Source: Faecalicatena sp. Marseille-Q4148 (lineage in GTDB: Bacteria > Bacillota > Clostridia > Lachnospirales > Lachnospiraceae). From it: a DNA stretch of 64,000 nucleotides. Every line of letters begins with the position of its first letter. The stretch's first letter is position 1. The stretch covers positions 2,864,046 through 2,928,045 of the forward strand of contig CP073692.1 in assembly GCA_018228665.1 (NCBI GenBank), read 5' to 3'. The notes under the pieces were generated by a model that saw only the letters and a program-made list of their open reading frames with translations, made no database searches and had not been told where the DNA came from. Of the stretch, positions 1 through 8,552 are shown in pieces. The translations under genes and the position numbers were made by a program.

Positions 1-1
1 T

Positions 2-445
2 GCGATATTTGATTCTGGCAATTATACGGAAAAATTTGAGCAGGATTTGGTGGAGGCAGAAAAATCAATCGTGATTTCCAGTCCCAATATCCGGCAGGAG
101 AAGATTGACAGGTTGTTAGTATTGGTAAAAGAATGCCAGGAAAATGGTGTGAGTGTTACAGTCATTACAACGGATCCGGAGAAAGTTATATATGGCAATG
201 CAGATATATGTTATGAGCTGATCCGGGAGATGCAGAATGTGGCTATCAATGTTGTAACAAAAGAAGAAGTAGAGGAACGATTTGCAGTCATAGATGAGGA
301 GCTGGTGTGGCATGGCGGTATGAATCTGTTGGGGAAAGAAGATGTGTGGGACAATCTGATGCGCATTAAAGACCATCAGGTAGCGGCGGAACTGTTGGAG
401 ATTGCATTTTGTATTACAGAAGAGAAAAAGGAAGGAGAAAATTGA
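2..445 (+). CDS. C-terminal part of a helicase-type protein with PLD-like domain (5' end outside window)
   Basis: The frame is open from the window edge, so the start lies upstream and only about 147 residues are visible. The sequence resembles the phospholipase-D-like tail found on some DEAD/DEAH or Snf2-type helicases: a 'SIVISSPN' strand, alternating strands and helices, then 'FAVIDEELVWHGGMNLLG' where PLD-fold proteins place the second HKD-like segment, and 'MRI' after it. Classical HKD residues are not obvious, so nuclease activity is doubtful. The stop codon overlaps the next gene's ATG by one base (TGATG), implying translational coupling with the cysteine-cluster gene. The helicase assignment is inferred from the family because no helicase motifs lie inside the window. 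Confidence 0.6.
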   Translation, partial: AIFDSGNYTEKFEQDLVEAEKSIVISSPNIRQEKIDRLLVLVKECQENGVSVTVITTDPEKVIYGNADICYELIREMQNVAINVVTKEEVEERFAVIDEELVWHGGMNLLGKEDVWDNLMRIKDHQVAAELLEIAFCITEEKKEGEN

Positions 446-951
446 TGATTGCACCGAGAAAAGTAAGATTTGAAGCAAAGAAAAAAGAAAATGAAAATCT
501 GGAATTTCGTACATTTTTAAAATGCCATGCGGATGAAAAGGAATTGGACAAACAGTTTAAAAGACTTCACGATGAATTGTTTTCAAAGTATGATTGCAGT
601 AGATGCAGAAATTGCTGCAAAATGTATCATGGAAGTATTCCGAGTGAAGATTTGGAAAGAGATGCGGAATTTTTGGATTTGACAAAAGAGCAATTTGTTG
701 AGAGGTATTTGATTAAAAATGAAGTAGAAGATACATATGAGACAAAGAATAAGCCGTGCGATTTTCTGCAAGATGATGGTAATTGCAAATTAGGAGAATG
801 CAGACCGGAGAGCTGTAAAAAATATCCTTATACGGATCAACCGGATAGATTGCAGAGTCTGTATAGTGTGCTGAATGCGGTGGAAGTCTGTCCGGTGGCG
901 TTTGAGATATATGAGAGACTGAAAAAAGAATATGGATTTCGGTTTAGATAA
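445..951 (+). CDS. YkgJ-type CxxCxxCC cysteine-cluster protein
   Basis: A 168-residue protein of the YkgJ family (putative zinc- or iron-chelating). The diagnostic cluster is C51-x2-C54-x2-C57-C58. A second group of cysteines follows downstream in 'CDFLQDDGNCKLGECRPESCKKYP'. I chose the ATG at 445 because GAAGGAG lies just upstream and because it overlaps the preceding stop; a start at 409 would lie deep inside the upstream gene. Members of this family are thought to bind an Fe-S cluster or zinc, but their role is not established. It is probably co-transcribed with the upstream helicase-type gene. Confidence 0.85.
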   Translation: MIAPRKVRFEAKKKENENLEFRTFLKCHADEKELDKQFKRLHDELFSKYDCSRCRNCCKMYHGSIPSEDLERDAEFLDLTKEQFVERYLIKNEVEDTYETKNKPCDFLQDDGNCKLGECRPESCKKYPYTDQPDRLQSLYSVLNAVEVCPVAFEIYERLKKEYGFRFR

Positions 952-1010
952 GATGATTTTCTAATGAGAAAAATTCAAGAAGAAAAAATATAGGAAGGAG
1001 CTAGGATGGT

Positions 1011-1364
1011 ATGGGAATTTGGAGAAATGTGACTGATACTTTTTCGGAAGAAAGAAGACATTATTCAAATACATATTTAGAAATATGTGAAGTTTATGAT
1101 GAAGCTGTTGAAGTGAGTATATTTTCGGCAGATAATAGTCAGTATGAAATTTATGTTTCCTATGGAATCATGTATGGAATTATTTATTGCAGTCAGGAAG
1201 AAGCTTATGAAAAATTTGAGGAAATTAAGAGAGTTCTTGAAAAAGATTATGAAGAAAATAAAGAACCGTCAAATCAATTTATAAATGAATTTGCAAAAAT
1301 ATATGGTTTGTGTTTGCCCAATGATATATTTTTTGATGCACCATCCCTGTTTGAACTGTTCTAA
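1011..1364 (+). CDS. hypothetical protein
   Basis: A 117-residue acidic protein with no domain I recognise. It begins 'MGIWRNVTDTF' and has alternating strands and a charged helix near residues 65-85. GGAAGGAG lies at 993-1000, ten bases before the ATG. An ATG at 1006 is out of frame and leads to a short peptide. The stop codon overlaps the start of the proposed sigma-E -35 region, so it is the last gene before the split spoIIID. Confidence 0.6.
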   Translation: MGIWRNVTDTFSEERRHYSNTYLEICEVYDEAVEVSIFSADNSQYEIYVSYGIMYGIIYCSQEEAYEKFEEIKRVLEKDYEENKEPSNQFINEFAKIYGLCLPNDIFFDAPSLFELF

Positions 1365-1392
1365 CATAATCTTTATTTCCCCTGCATACATT
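1364..1392 (+). promoter_or_regulatory. Sigma-E-like promoter for spoIIID
   Basis: ACATAAT (1364-1370), a 14-base spacer and CATACATT (1385-1392) closely match the Bacillus/Clostridium sigma-E pattern (KMATATT, 13-15 bases, CATACANT). The -10 lies 28 bases before the GTG start of the spoIIID 5' segment. In B. subtilis spoIIID is a sigma-E gene, so the match fits the expected regulation. It is a motif match only. Confidence 0.6.
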
Positions 1393-1420
1393 GTAAAAAG
1401 ATGTATCCAGGGGAATTTTT

Positions 1421-1564
1421 GTGAAAGATTATATCGAAGAAAGAGCAGTGGAAATTGCGGAGTATATTATGGAGACAAAGGCGACGGTGCGACAGACGGC
1501 GAAGCGATTTGGGATAAGCAAGAGCACAGTACATATAGATGTAACAAAAGAGATATTTTTGTGA
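1421..1564 (+). CDS. spoIIID: SpoIIID, 5' segment of split gene
   Basis: GTG start after AGGGG (spacing about 6). Residues 1-37 match the SpoIIID N-terminus: 'DYIEERAVEIAEYI', then 'TVRQTAKRFGISKSTVH', the first part of the helix-turn-helix. Host sequence ends at 1530. From 1531 the frame runs into element DNA, reads a mimic (HIDVTKEIFL) and stops at 1562-1564, giving a 47-residue peptide without most of the recognition helix and the basic C-terminal region. Joining 1530 to 26663 restores 'STVHKDVTERL' in frame and an 84-residue protein, close to the family's usual 80-95. SpoIIID is a mother-cell DNA-binding regulator of sporulation. The unjoined segment is unlikely to function. Confidence 0.93.
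   Translation: MKDYIEERAVEIAEYIMETKATVRQTAKRFGISKSTVHIDVTKEIFL
1531..1535 (+). other. Left attachment junction of the spoIIID element
   Basis: ACATA repeat. To its left is spoIIID (ending ...CACAGT). To its right is element DNA (TAGATGTAAC...), which still resembles the spoIIID continuation AAGACGTAAC at 8 of 10 positions. That similarity is expected for a recombinase target chosen by homology to its own attP. Confidence 0.8.
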
Positions 1565-1845
1565 AGGTTGTTTATGAGGTGAGGTAAGAGCCTCTAAATG
1601 CTTTAATTGAAGTCCTAATACAGAATAAGAATTAAGGGAACGTTTTTATGCGCTTCCTTTTTTGATGCTCAACCATATTAAGAGGTATCATCTGAAGTGA
1701 TTTGAAATCTAATGGAAATATTGATGATTTTCAGATGCACTCTTTTTATCCCATCTTTTTTGCTAAATTTGAGATAGAAAAATTAATAAATGATTTCTTA
1801 AAGAAGGTTTATGAAGATAAGAAATTGAAAGAAGGGGAAGAAAAG
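1565..1845. other. Non-coding left end of the spoIIID element
   Basis: About 280 bases between the spoIIID 5' segment and the ADP-ribosylglycohydrolase remnant. An open frame begins near 1702, but only its part from 1846 resembles a protein. I see no convincing gene, promoter or RNA here; recombinase-binding sequence is expected in the first 50-100 bases. Confidence 0.4.
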
Positions 1846-1965
1846 ATGTACGGTGCGATTCTTGGTGATATGCTTGGTAGTTCTTTTGAGTTTGATGAAG
1901 TAACAAAATCAAAGGAAAAATCAAAGGAGTTTCCTCTGTTTGGCAGATGGAGTCAGTATACGGAT

Positions 1966-3245
1966 CAGGGCAACCGCATAAAAAATATTAATACCAAAAT
2001 CATCACTTTTCCGTTATAATAAAAGAAAAGGGTGATTTTTATGATGGAAATGAAAATGTATTTTTCAGATTTAGCAGATAACAGAGATAACCGGGGACTG
2101 AGACACGACCTTGGAAATATTATAGTTATGAGCATTTATGCTGTCTTATGCGGTTATACAGATGCAGAAAATATGGCATTTTTTATAAAACTTCAAGAAC
2201 CTTATTTTGAAAAAATACTGGATTTAAAGTATGGGACTCCGTCTGCGGATACCCTGCTTCGGGTGTTTGCGATTATAGAACCGGAAAAATTTATGGAGAT
2301 GTTTTATCATTGGATCCGGGATGTACTGTCCACACTTCAAAAAAATGAAATTACGGAACCGCAACGGATTGCCATTGACGGGAAAGCAGTTCGTGCAGCG
2401 GCAGTAAGGGGTGGAAATATCCCCTATATCATATCCGCATATTTGGAAAATTATGGTCTTTCCATCGGGCAGTTAAAAGTAGGAGAAAAAACAAATGAAA
2501 TCAAAGAAATACCAAAGCTGTTAAAGAAACTTGATATTTCAAAATGTGTCATAACCATTGATGCAATCGGTTGCCAAAAGGAGATTGCGAAACAGATTGT
2601 AGAACAAAAGGGGCATTATTGTCTTGCAGTAAAAACAAACCAGGCAATCCTGTATGATGAGATCAGAGAATATTTTTCTTATGCAGAAAAGGAAGAACCT
2701 GAAAAGCTCAGTGCCTATGAGACATTTGAAAAAAATCATGGGCGGATTGAAAAAAGGAAGTACAAAATCTCACAGGATATTGATTATCTGACGGGAAAAG
2801 AGAATTGGAAGGGATTAAAATCCATCGGCAAGGTAGAAAGCATCCGGGAAATTGATGGAAAAAGAAGTACCGAAACAAGATATTATATCTTAGATCAGGA
2901 AATGACATCAGAAGAAATGTCTCATATCGTAAGAGGGCATTGGGAGATAGAAAACAGTCTGCATTGGGTATTGGATGTTCATTTCCGGGAAGATGCCTGT
3001 AAGATTAAAGCAGAAAAGGCAATGCAAAATCTGTCCCTGATCAGAAAAATTTGTTATAATCTGATGAAGCTGGATAAACGGTTTGATAAAAAGAAAAAAA
3101 TGACTTATAAGAAAATGAGTATGTTATATACGTATCATTTAGAATATATACAGGAATTGATTTTTCAGAAAATTGCAAAAAACATTTAAAAATATCCATC
3201 AAGGGATTTCATTCCCCAGATGGATATTTTTATGCGGTTGCCCTG
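1966..3245 (+). mobile_element. ISAs1-family insertion sequence (1280 bp)
   Basis: The terminal inverted repeats are CAGGGCAACCGCATAAAAA at the left and its complement at the right, about 20 bases nearly perfect. The 10-bp target duplication GTATACGGAT flanks both sides (1956-1965 and 3246-3255). It holds one intact transposase gene. A hairpin after the gene (AATATCCATC...GATGGATATT) may act as terminator. Complete ends, target duplication and intact frame suggest a recent, possibly active copy. Confidence 0.93.
2041..3189 (+). CDS. ISAs1-family DDE transposase
   Basis: About 382 residues, the normal size for the family. The N-terminal region 'RHDLGNIIVMSIYAVLCG' is characteristic of ISAs1/H-repeat transposases. 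The DDE residues are plausible at 'IAIDGKAVR' (D), 'VITIDAIGCQ' (D) and 'GHWEIENSLHWVLDV' (E). The ATG at 2041 is preferred because AAGGGTG lies eight bases before it. It catalyses transposition of the surrounding IS. Confidence 0.93.
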   Translation: MMEMKMYFSDLADNRDNRGLRHDLGNIIVMSIYAVLCGYTDAENMAFFIKLQEPYFEKILDLKYGTPSADTLLRVFAIIEPEKFMEMFYHWIRDVLSTLQKNEITEPQRIAIDGKAVRAAAVRGGNIPYIISAYLENYGLSIGQLKVGEKTNEIKEIPKLLKKLDISKCVITIDAIGCQKEIAKQIVEQKGHYCLAVKTNQAILYDEIREYFSYAEKEEPEKLSAYETFEKNHGRIEKRKYKISQDIDYLTGKENWKGLKSIGKVESIREIDGKRSTETRYYILDQEMTSEEMSHIVRGHWEIENSLHWVLDVHFREDACKIKAEKAMQNLSLIRKICYNLMKLDKRFDKKKKMTYKKMSMLYTYHLEYIQELIFQKIAKNI

Positions 3246-3559
3246 GTATACGGATGATACGGTATTGACTGTTGCGATTGCGGAAGCACTTTTGGATGAA
3301 GCGTGGTAAAAATGCAAAACCATATAATAGCTGGGGGAATGGAGTTGCAATGCGGGTTTCTCCGGCAGGATGGCTTTATGATTCTTTAGAAAGAACTAGA
3401 GAAGTTGCGAGAGCAACGGCAAATGTTTCTCACAATCATCCAGAAGGACTCAAAGGTGCGGAGGCTACTGCGTCTGCTATATTCATGGAAAAATTAAAGG
3501 AAAAGTTTTTCTTGGTGTGATATAATAAGGACGGAATTTGAATTGTACGGGAGAAGTGC

Positions 3560-4588
3560 ATGTATACGAAACAACCAAAAAAACTTTTAATCCTGTATAT
3601 TATGGAAATCTTCCAAAAATATACAGACGAAAATCATCGTTTAAGTCAGAAAGAAATTGGAGATATTTTAGAAAAAGAATACGATATGCAGGTAGAACGA
3701 AAAGCTATCAAGCGAAATATTATGGATCTCATTGAAGCTGACTGGAACATCGGGTACACAGAAGTTCCAAGAAAAGGTGGTCCAGTGCTGACCGACTTTT
3801 ACTTAAAACAAAAATTTACCTATGAAGAATTGCGGATGCTGATTGACGGTTTGATGTTTTCTAGACACATCCCTTATCATTTTGTGAAGGAATTAATTGG
3901 GAAGCTGGAGTCCTTATCCAATGTTTATTTTCATTCTCATGTACAGCATATCCATCCCCTGCCAGAGGATCGTTCCAAGAACAAAGATATTTTCTTAAAT
4001 ATTGGATTGTTAGATGAAGCCATCCATTTCAATAAGAAAGTCTCTTTTGAGTACATGGAATATGGAACAGACAAAGAGCTTCACTCCAAAAGAACAGCAG
4101 ATGGATCTGTTCGTATTTATATTGTGACACCCTATCAGATGGCAGCCAAGGACGGAAAGTATTATTTAATCTGCAATTATGACAAATATAACGATATTTC
4201 CAATTATCGAGTGGACCGGATCCGAAATATCCAGATATTAGAGAAATTTGGAAAGCCATTTGAATCTTTAGAGGGAACCAATGGGCAACGTTTGAATCTA
4301 ACGGAGTATATGAATGAACATATTTACATGTATTCCAGTTCCAACTCTTATGTAAAGCTTCGAATTGTAAAACCAATGATATCCGATGTGATCGATTTGT
4401 TTGGAAAAAATGTGCAGTTTTACGATGAATCAGAAACACATATTTCAGTGCGTGTAAGAGTCAATGAGCGTTCTATCTTACAGTTTGCAAAAAACTTTGC
4501 ACCGGATGTTGTTATTTTATCGCCAGAAAGATTGAGGAATCAGATGCGGTTAGAGCTAAAGAATGCCCTCAAAGCATATCAGGAATAA
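3560..4588 (+). CDS. WYL-domain transcriptional regulator
   Basis: 342 residues. An N-terminal winged helix (residues about 5-60, 'LSQKEIGDILEKEYDMQVERKAIKRNI') precedes a WYL domain around residues 150-230, where the signature reads 'DGKYYLICNYDKY' with Y in place of W, and a C-terminal WCX-type strand-helix region. WYL proteins sense nucleic-acid or nucleotide ligands and frequently control defence islands (CRISPR, BREX/BrxR type). The gene ends 16 bases before the DUF2779 nuclease start, so the two probably form an operon. This suggests that it regulates the nuclease, but no operator was identified. Confidence 0.88.
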   Translation: MYTKQPKKLLILYIMEIFQKYTDENHRLSQKEIGDILEKEYDMQVERKAIKRNIMDLIEADWNIGYTEVPRKGGPVLTDFYLKQKFTYEELRMLIDGLMFSRHIPYHFVKELIGKLESLSNVYFHSHVQHIHPLPEDRSKNKDIFLNIGLLDEAIHFNKKVSFEYMEYGTDKELHSKRTADGSVRIYIVTPYQMAAKDGKYYLICNYDKYNDISNYRVDRIRNIQILEKFGKPFESLEGTNGQRLNLTEYMNEHIYMYSSSNSYVKLRIVKPMISDVIDLFGKNVQFYDESETHISVRVRVNERSILQFAKNFAPDVVILSPERLRNQMRLELKNALKAYQE

Positions 4589-4604
4589 AAAGGGAGGAGT
4601 ACCA

Positions 4605-7064
4605 ATGGAAGCATTTTCAAAGTCAAAGTATTGTTCGTATTGGCAGTGCCCGAAATTAGCATGGCTCAATCAGCATCGGCCGGAAGAATGTGTAACAGAT
4701 GGAAATGCAGATGCACATATGGAAGCAGGACGGGAAGTAGGGAAATTAGCCAAATCTTTATTTGGCCCATTTGTTGCTGTGACAAGCTATGTGGATCAAC
4801 AGTTGGATCTTTTCACTATGTTGGAGAAAACAAAGAGTGAAATGGAAAAAGATACCCCTGTTATTTGTGAGGCCGCATTTTCCTATGAAGGTTGCTATTG
4901 TGCAGTAGATATCTTAAAGAAAACAGATGATGGTTGGGCTATCTATGAAGTGAAAAGTTCGACTGCAATCGTAGATAGGGAAGATGTGGAACCAGTGTAT
5001 GCGGCGGATATTGCATATCAAAAATATGTATTGGAGCATTGCGGTGTATCCGTTACAGGTACATATCTTGTAAATATTAATAGCAACTATGTACGAGAAG
5101 GAGAACTTAATCTACAAAAATTATTCTGTATTCGAGATGTCTCTGATGCTATAAAGGAAGAATTAAAAGACGTAAAAAAACATTTAAAAGAAGCACGGGA
5201 GATATTAACAAATCCAGAAGAACCCGCCTGTGATTTGGAAGTAGGGTGTTATTCTCCTTATCCATGCACCTACTGGAACTATTGTACAAAGCATGTGCCA
5301 AAAGAATCGGTCTTTGATTTGTATCGACTTCCGTTTAAGAAAAAACTGGAATATTACCATCAAGGTTTGATTTCCTATCAGGATTTAAACAAAAGTGGAG
5401 TGATCAAAAATCCAAAACAGCAAAGACAAATAAGCTTTGTCTTAGAGGAAAAGGGAACCTATGTTGAACGAGAGAACATCAGAGCATTCTTAGAACAACT
5501 AACTTATCCGTTGTATTTCTTGGATTTTGAAACCATGCAGCCAGTGATTCCTCTTTTTGATGGAACAAAGCCTTACCAACAGATTCCATTTCAATATTCG
5601 CTTCATTACATCGAATCAAAGGGTGGATTATTGAAGCATAAAGAATTTTTGGCAGAGTCGGGGATAAATCCTTTACGTGAGATCGCAGAAGCATTATGCA
5701 GGGACATCCCAATGAATGTATGTGTGACCGCATATAATAAAGCTTTTGAATGCACAAGATTAAAAGAACTAGCTAGAATGTTCCCTGACTTGGAAGCGCA
5801 TTTATTAAATATAGAAGCTCATATTGTGGATCTTCTAGTCCCATTTCAGTCAGGTTATTATTACAATCGAGCAATGGGAGGCTCCTTTTCTATTAAAAGT
5901 GTACTTCCTGCAATCTTTCCAAATGATCCTGAATTGGATTATCATAGCTTGGAAGGTGTACATAATGGGTCTGAAGCAATGACAATTTTTCCGAAGATTA
6001 AGGATATGTCAAAAAAGGAGCAGGAAAAGGCAAAAAGAAATTTATTGAAGTACTGTGAACTGGATACGTATGCAATGGTAAAGGTTTGGGAGGAGTTGTG
6101 TGAAGTGAGTTTTGATTTAGAAAAGAGAATTCCGAAGGAAGTTGAAAGTTTCATAAAAACCATTAGAGGAGATTTCAAAGCATGCTTTGTAGAAGATAAA
6201 GACAAAGTAGATGTCATAGTAGATGCGCTTTATTCCGGATATTTAGATGCTTGTAGAACTTTTAAGGGACAAGAAAAAATCAGTAAGATTAAGGTTGAAA
6301 ATGAGAAAGCTGACGGAACAGAAAATAATAAATTACGGAGTATTGCAGAGGATATTTATAAGTATCTTTGTGATGGAAATAAAGACAAATTCAATGAGCA
6401 ACATGATAAATGGTGTCAGTGGTTTGTGGACTATTGGGGGATGAAATATGGTCAAGCACAAAAGATAGTAAATATGGCTTTTAAATATATGTATTGTGTT
6501 TGGTACGGGAAAAAAGAATATAAAGAATATTTGGAGAAGTGTGAAGCGTGCCATATGCCACTTGATAGTTTCAGTTTGGAATGGATTAACAGATGTTATA
6601 TTAAAGGCAAAAATTTAGAAAAATATACAAAGTATTTTGATAATTTAGTGTGGAAACAAAATCCTCTTAAAAAAAGTAAACCAGAATATTTTATGAAACA
6701 AGATAAAGAGAAGGGACCTATTGGATCCTGGAGCACATTGGAACATGGAAGTGCTGAAGAGAAAAGCCTAAAATGTACCTATCAGTTTTACGTAGATTTA
6801 CTTCATGATGAATTAGGAGATGTATCTCCTTTATTGGTAGACTTTTATGTATGGCCGAGAATGCAAATGATTCTTTCAGCGGAAGCTTTTATAAAAACAT
6901 TTAAAGATGAAGAGGATCATACAGAAGATTCTGATAATTTAAATAATGGATATATAAATAAATATGCACTAGGAAACTTAAATGATACATTGCTTGAGAA
7001 ACTTCAGCAAGTAAAACAAATCACAGAATCCGCAATGGTAAGGATAGGTGTATTAAATGAATAA
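4605..7064 (+). CDS. DUF2779 protein: Cas4-like nuclease plus DEDD-type exonuclease, with extra C-terminal domain
   Basis: 819 residues from the ATG after AGGGAGGAG. Residues 1-240 look like a PD-(D/E)xK Cas4/RecB-type module: 'KSKYCSYWQCPKLAWL', a nuclease core ending 'IYEVKSST', and cysteines 'CYSPYPCTYWNYC' that could ligate an Fe-S cluster together with the N-terminal cysteine. Residues about 300-510 form the DUF2779 exonuclease-like part: 'YFLDFETMQP', 'AYNKAFECTRLKEL', 'MGGSFSIKSVLP' and 'YCELDTYAMVKVW' supply DEDD-type acidic residues. Beyond about 570 is a domain I do not know by name; it recurs in the phosphatase-like protein at 8902-10092. The likely role is DNA or RNA degradation, perhaps defence. 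The direct substrate is unknown. Confidence 0.85.
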   Translation: MEAFSKSKYCSYWQCPKLAWLNQHRPEECVTDGNADAHMEAGREVGKLAKSLFGPFVAVTSYVDQQLDLFTMLEKTKSEMEKDTPVICEAAFSYEGCYCAVDILKKTDDGWAIYEVKSSTAIVDREDVEPVYAADIAYQKYVLEHCGVSVTGTYLVNINSNYVREGELNLQKLFCIRDVSDAIKEELKDVKKHLKEAREILTNPEEPACDLEVGCYSPYPCTYWNYCTKHVPKESVFDLYRLPFKKKLEYYHQGLISYQDLNKSGVIKNPKQQRQISFVLEEKGTYVERENIRAFLEQLTYPLYFLDFETMQPVIPLFDGTKPYQQIPFQYSLHYIESKGGLLKHKEFLAESGINPLREIAEALCRDIPMNVCVTAYNKAFECTRLKELARMFPDLEAHLLNIEAHIVDLLVPFQSGYYYNRAMGGSFSIKSVLPAIFPNDPELDYHSLEGVHNGSEAMTIFPKIKDMSKKEQEKAKRNLLKYCELDTYAMVKVWEELCEVSFDLEKRIPKEVESFIKTIRGDFKACFVEDKDKVDVIVDALYSGYLDACRTFKGQEKISKIKVENEKADGTENNKLRSIAEDIYKYLCDGNKDKFNEQHDKWCQWFVDYWGMKYGQAQKIVNMAFKYMYCVWYGKKEYKEYLEKCEACHMPLDSFSLEWINRCYIKGKNLEKYTKYFDNLVWKQNPLKKSKPEYFMKQDKEKGPIGSWSTLEHGSAEEKSLKCTYQFYVDLLHDELGDVSPLLVDFYVWPRMQMILSAEAFIKTFKDEEDHTEDSDNLNNGYINKYALGNLNDTLLEKLQQVKQITESAMVRIGVLNE

Positions 7065-7076
7065 TTTTTAGTAGAA

Positions 7077-7104
7077 AAGTCTGTCGAAAACGGCAGGCTT
7101 TTTT
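7077..7104 (+). terminator. Rho-independent terminator after the DUF2779 gene
   Basis: AAGTCTGTCG-AAAA-CGGCAGGCTT forms a 10-bp stem with two G-T pairs, followed by a T run. Confidence 0.8.
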
Positions 7105-7207
7105 CTGTCCTATAACAGATTAGATACACCATTTTTGTCTCATGTTATCAGATACGCTGTTATTGAAAGAATAAAGTAAGTGAAGCAAAAAGATAGGGAA
7201 TTACATA

Positions 7208-7720
7208 ATGAAAAAGATAATCGAATCTAAGGAAGATATTTTTTCTATGTCAAAGTTAGTTGCACGAAAAGCGGATATATCCCGGACAGGAGTGATACAT
7301 GATTACATCTATTTTTCCGAGTGTAATGATTCATGTGACCCTAGAATTAAATTTTATGGGGGGACAATTCAAACGAAAGGTATACGAAATGCTCCGTCAA
7401 TGTCTTTTGGAGTAAATACAGAGCCAAAAGTTATGTTGCAACATTGGATGAATCCGGAAAATTGTCCACGTGCATTTGATGATAAAGTGATAGAAGAATT
7501 GAAACAATTTATCAGAAAGAATAAACCGATTCTGTTGCTTGTATGGTTTGGAAAGTTAGATGAAGCAGATGCATTAGATTATTTTCAGGGATACACGGAA
7601 TGGAAAGAGTTAATTTCATGTATTTTATGGAATAACGAAATCTTGGAGTATAGTTGTAGTACAACAGAAGAGCTTCACTATATTTGTTTAAAAGAAAACA
7701 TGTATATTTTAGAGAATTAG
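7208..7720 (+). CDS. hypothetical protein
   Basis: 170 residues with no recognised domain. It has a glycine-rich early segment ('KFYGGTIQTKGIRNAPSMSFG') and an amphipathic helix with 'RKNKPILLLVWFGKLDEADALDYFQG', a phrase I associate with small accessory-island proteins of unknown role. It is the first gene of a compact run of small genes reaching 11441. Only a weak RBS is visible (AAAAAGATAGGGAATTAC before the ATG). Confidence 0.6.
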   Translation: MKKIIESKEDIFSMSKLVARKADISRTGVIHDYIYFSECNDSCDPRIKFYGGTIQTKGIRNAPSMSFGVNTEPKVMLQHWMNPENCPRAFDDKVIEELKQFIRKNKPILLLVWFGKLDEADALDYFQGYTEWKELISCILWNNEILEYSCSTTEELHYICLKENMYILEN

Positions 7721-7784
7721 ATGCACCTATTTTATCCCATCTATTGATGTAAGATATATATAGAAAAAACAAGAGGTAAAACTA

Positions 7785-8552
7785 ATGTATCACTTAATAG
7801 GAAAAGATGGGAAGGAATATTTGTCATCAGAAAAAGGAACAATCGGTGGGCATCGAAAGCTAAAAATTTATGGCAGACTAGACTGTCCGTCTGCACTTCG
7901 TCATATTCAGAATGGAAATTACGTAAATCACAGGGTGTTTTTTACAGATGAACTCACAGCTATCCAAGCAGGATATCGTCCGTGTGCTGTATGTATGAAG
8001 GAGCATTATAAACAGTGGAAAGAGGGAAAGTTTATGTTATATGCACTGGAAGCCAAGTTATTATTAAATGAAACCAGTATTTGTCAAGTCACTCTTGGCA
8101 ATGGTACGACCAAAGAGTTGTTGAAAAAACAGATTCAAACATTAGAAATCAAAGAAAAAATACAAGATGGTTTAGAAGATTGGAAGATTTCTATTGATGG
8201 ACAATTTTGTTTCATTCATTTACTTGCTGAGAAAAGCCAGTGGGGCTATACCATCATTTGGGATTATGAAAATGATGAGGTAATCAATGAATTGCAAACA
8301 CCATACGTTATTGCATCTAAAATTGTAAATGGGCAGTTGATACAACTTTATTTGTTGCAGTATTGGGGACATGATCATGATTTAGAATATAGTATCATGC
8401 CAGTAAGAGAACAATCTACCAATCTACAGGTAAGAAGAGTATTGGATACAGATAAGATTATTGAAATGAAAGACATAGACGATTGTGATATTCAGGTGAA
8501 AAATGGAAAAATTATGTTTCGGGTAGGAAATCAGACATGGAAAAAAAGATAA
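7785..8552 (+). CDS. Ada-like metal-binding domain protein with unknown C-terminal region
   Basis: 255 residues. Residues 1-85 contain an Ada-type zinc-binding pattern: 'GRLDCPSALRHIQNG', then 'FFTDELTAIQAGYRPCAVCMKEHYKQWK', the same 'AGYRPC..C' finger used in the Ada DNA-repair protein. C45 or thereabouts and the C-x2-C pair are candidate ligands. There is no methyltransferase or AraC domain; residues 90-255 are unassigned. The RBS AAGAGGTAAA is adequate. It probably binds DNA or RNA. The reading frame overlaps the next gene by 16 bases. Confidence 0.65.
   Translation: MYHLIGKDGKEYLSSEKGTIGGHRKLKIYGRLDCPSALRHIQNGNYVNHRVFFTDELTAIQAGYRPCAVCMKEHYKQWKEGKFMLYALEAKLLLNETSICQVTLGNGTTKELLKKQIQTLEIKEKIQDGLEDWKISIDGQFCFIHLLAEKSQWGYTIIWDYENDEVINELQTPYVIASKIVNGQLIQLYLLQYWGHDHDLEYSIMPVREQSTNLQVRRVLDTDKIIEMKDIDDCDIQVKNGKIMFRVGNQTWKKR

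Larger units (their letters stand above)
1846..3520 (+). pseudogene. ADP-ribosylglycohydrolase family protein, broken by an IS, frameshift and deletion
   Basis: An ATG at 1846 (GAAGGGGAAG upstream) opens 'MYGAILGDMLGSSFEFDEV', the N-terminus of ADP-ribosylglycohydrolases (DraG-type, removing ADP-ribose from proteins or nucleic acids). The insertion sequence interrupts the frame after 'WSQYTD'. Beyond it, 'YTDDTVLTVAIAEALLDEAW' resumes the family's metal-binding TDDT motif and then stops. A shifted frame continues 'PYNSWGNGVAMRVSPAGWLYD' and 'VSHNHPEGLKGAEATASAIF', conserved later blocks. The stretch between TDDT and PYNSWGNG is far shorter than normal, so internal sequence is lost. The C-terminal metal-binding region is also missing. 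At least three lesions make it non-functional. Confidence 0.85.

Noticed and set aside
1421..1564. Treating spoIIID as an ordinary dead pseudogene
   Set aside because: Both halves are free of other lesions, join in frame exactly at the direct repeat, and retain promoter and terminator.
1285..1587. 100-residue open frame covering the spoIIID 5' segment
   Set aside because: It is in another frame; the GTG at 1421 with RBS and SpoIIID similarity identifies the real frame.
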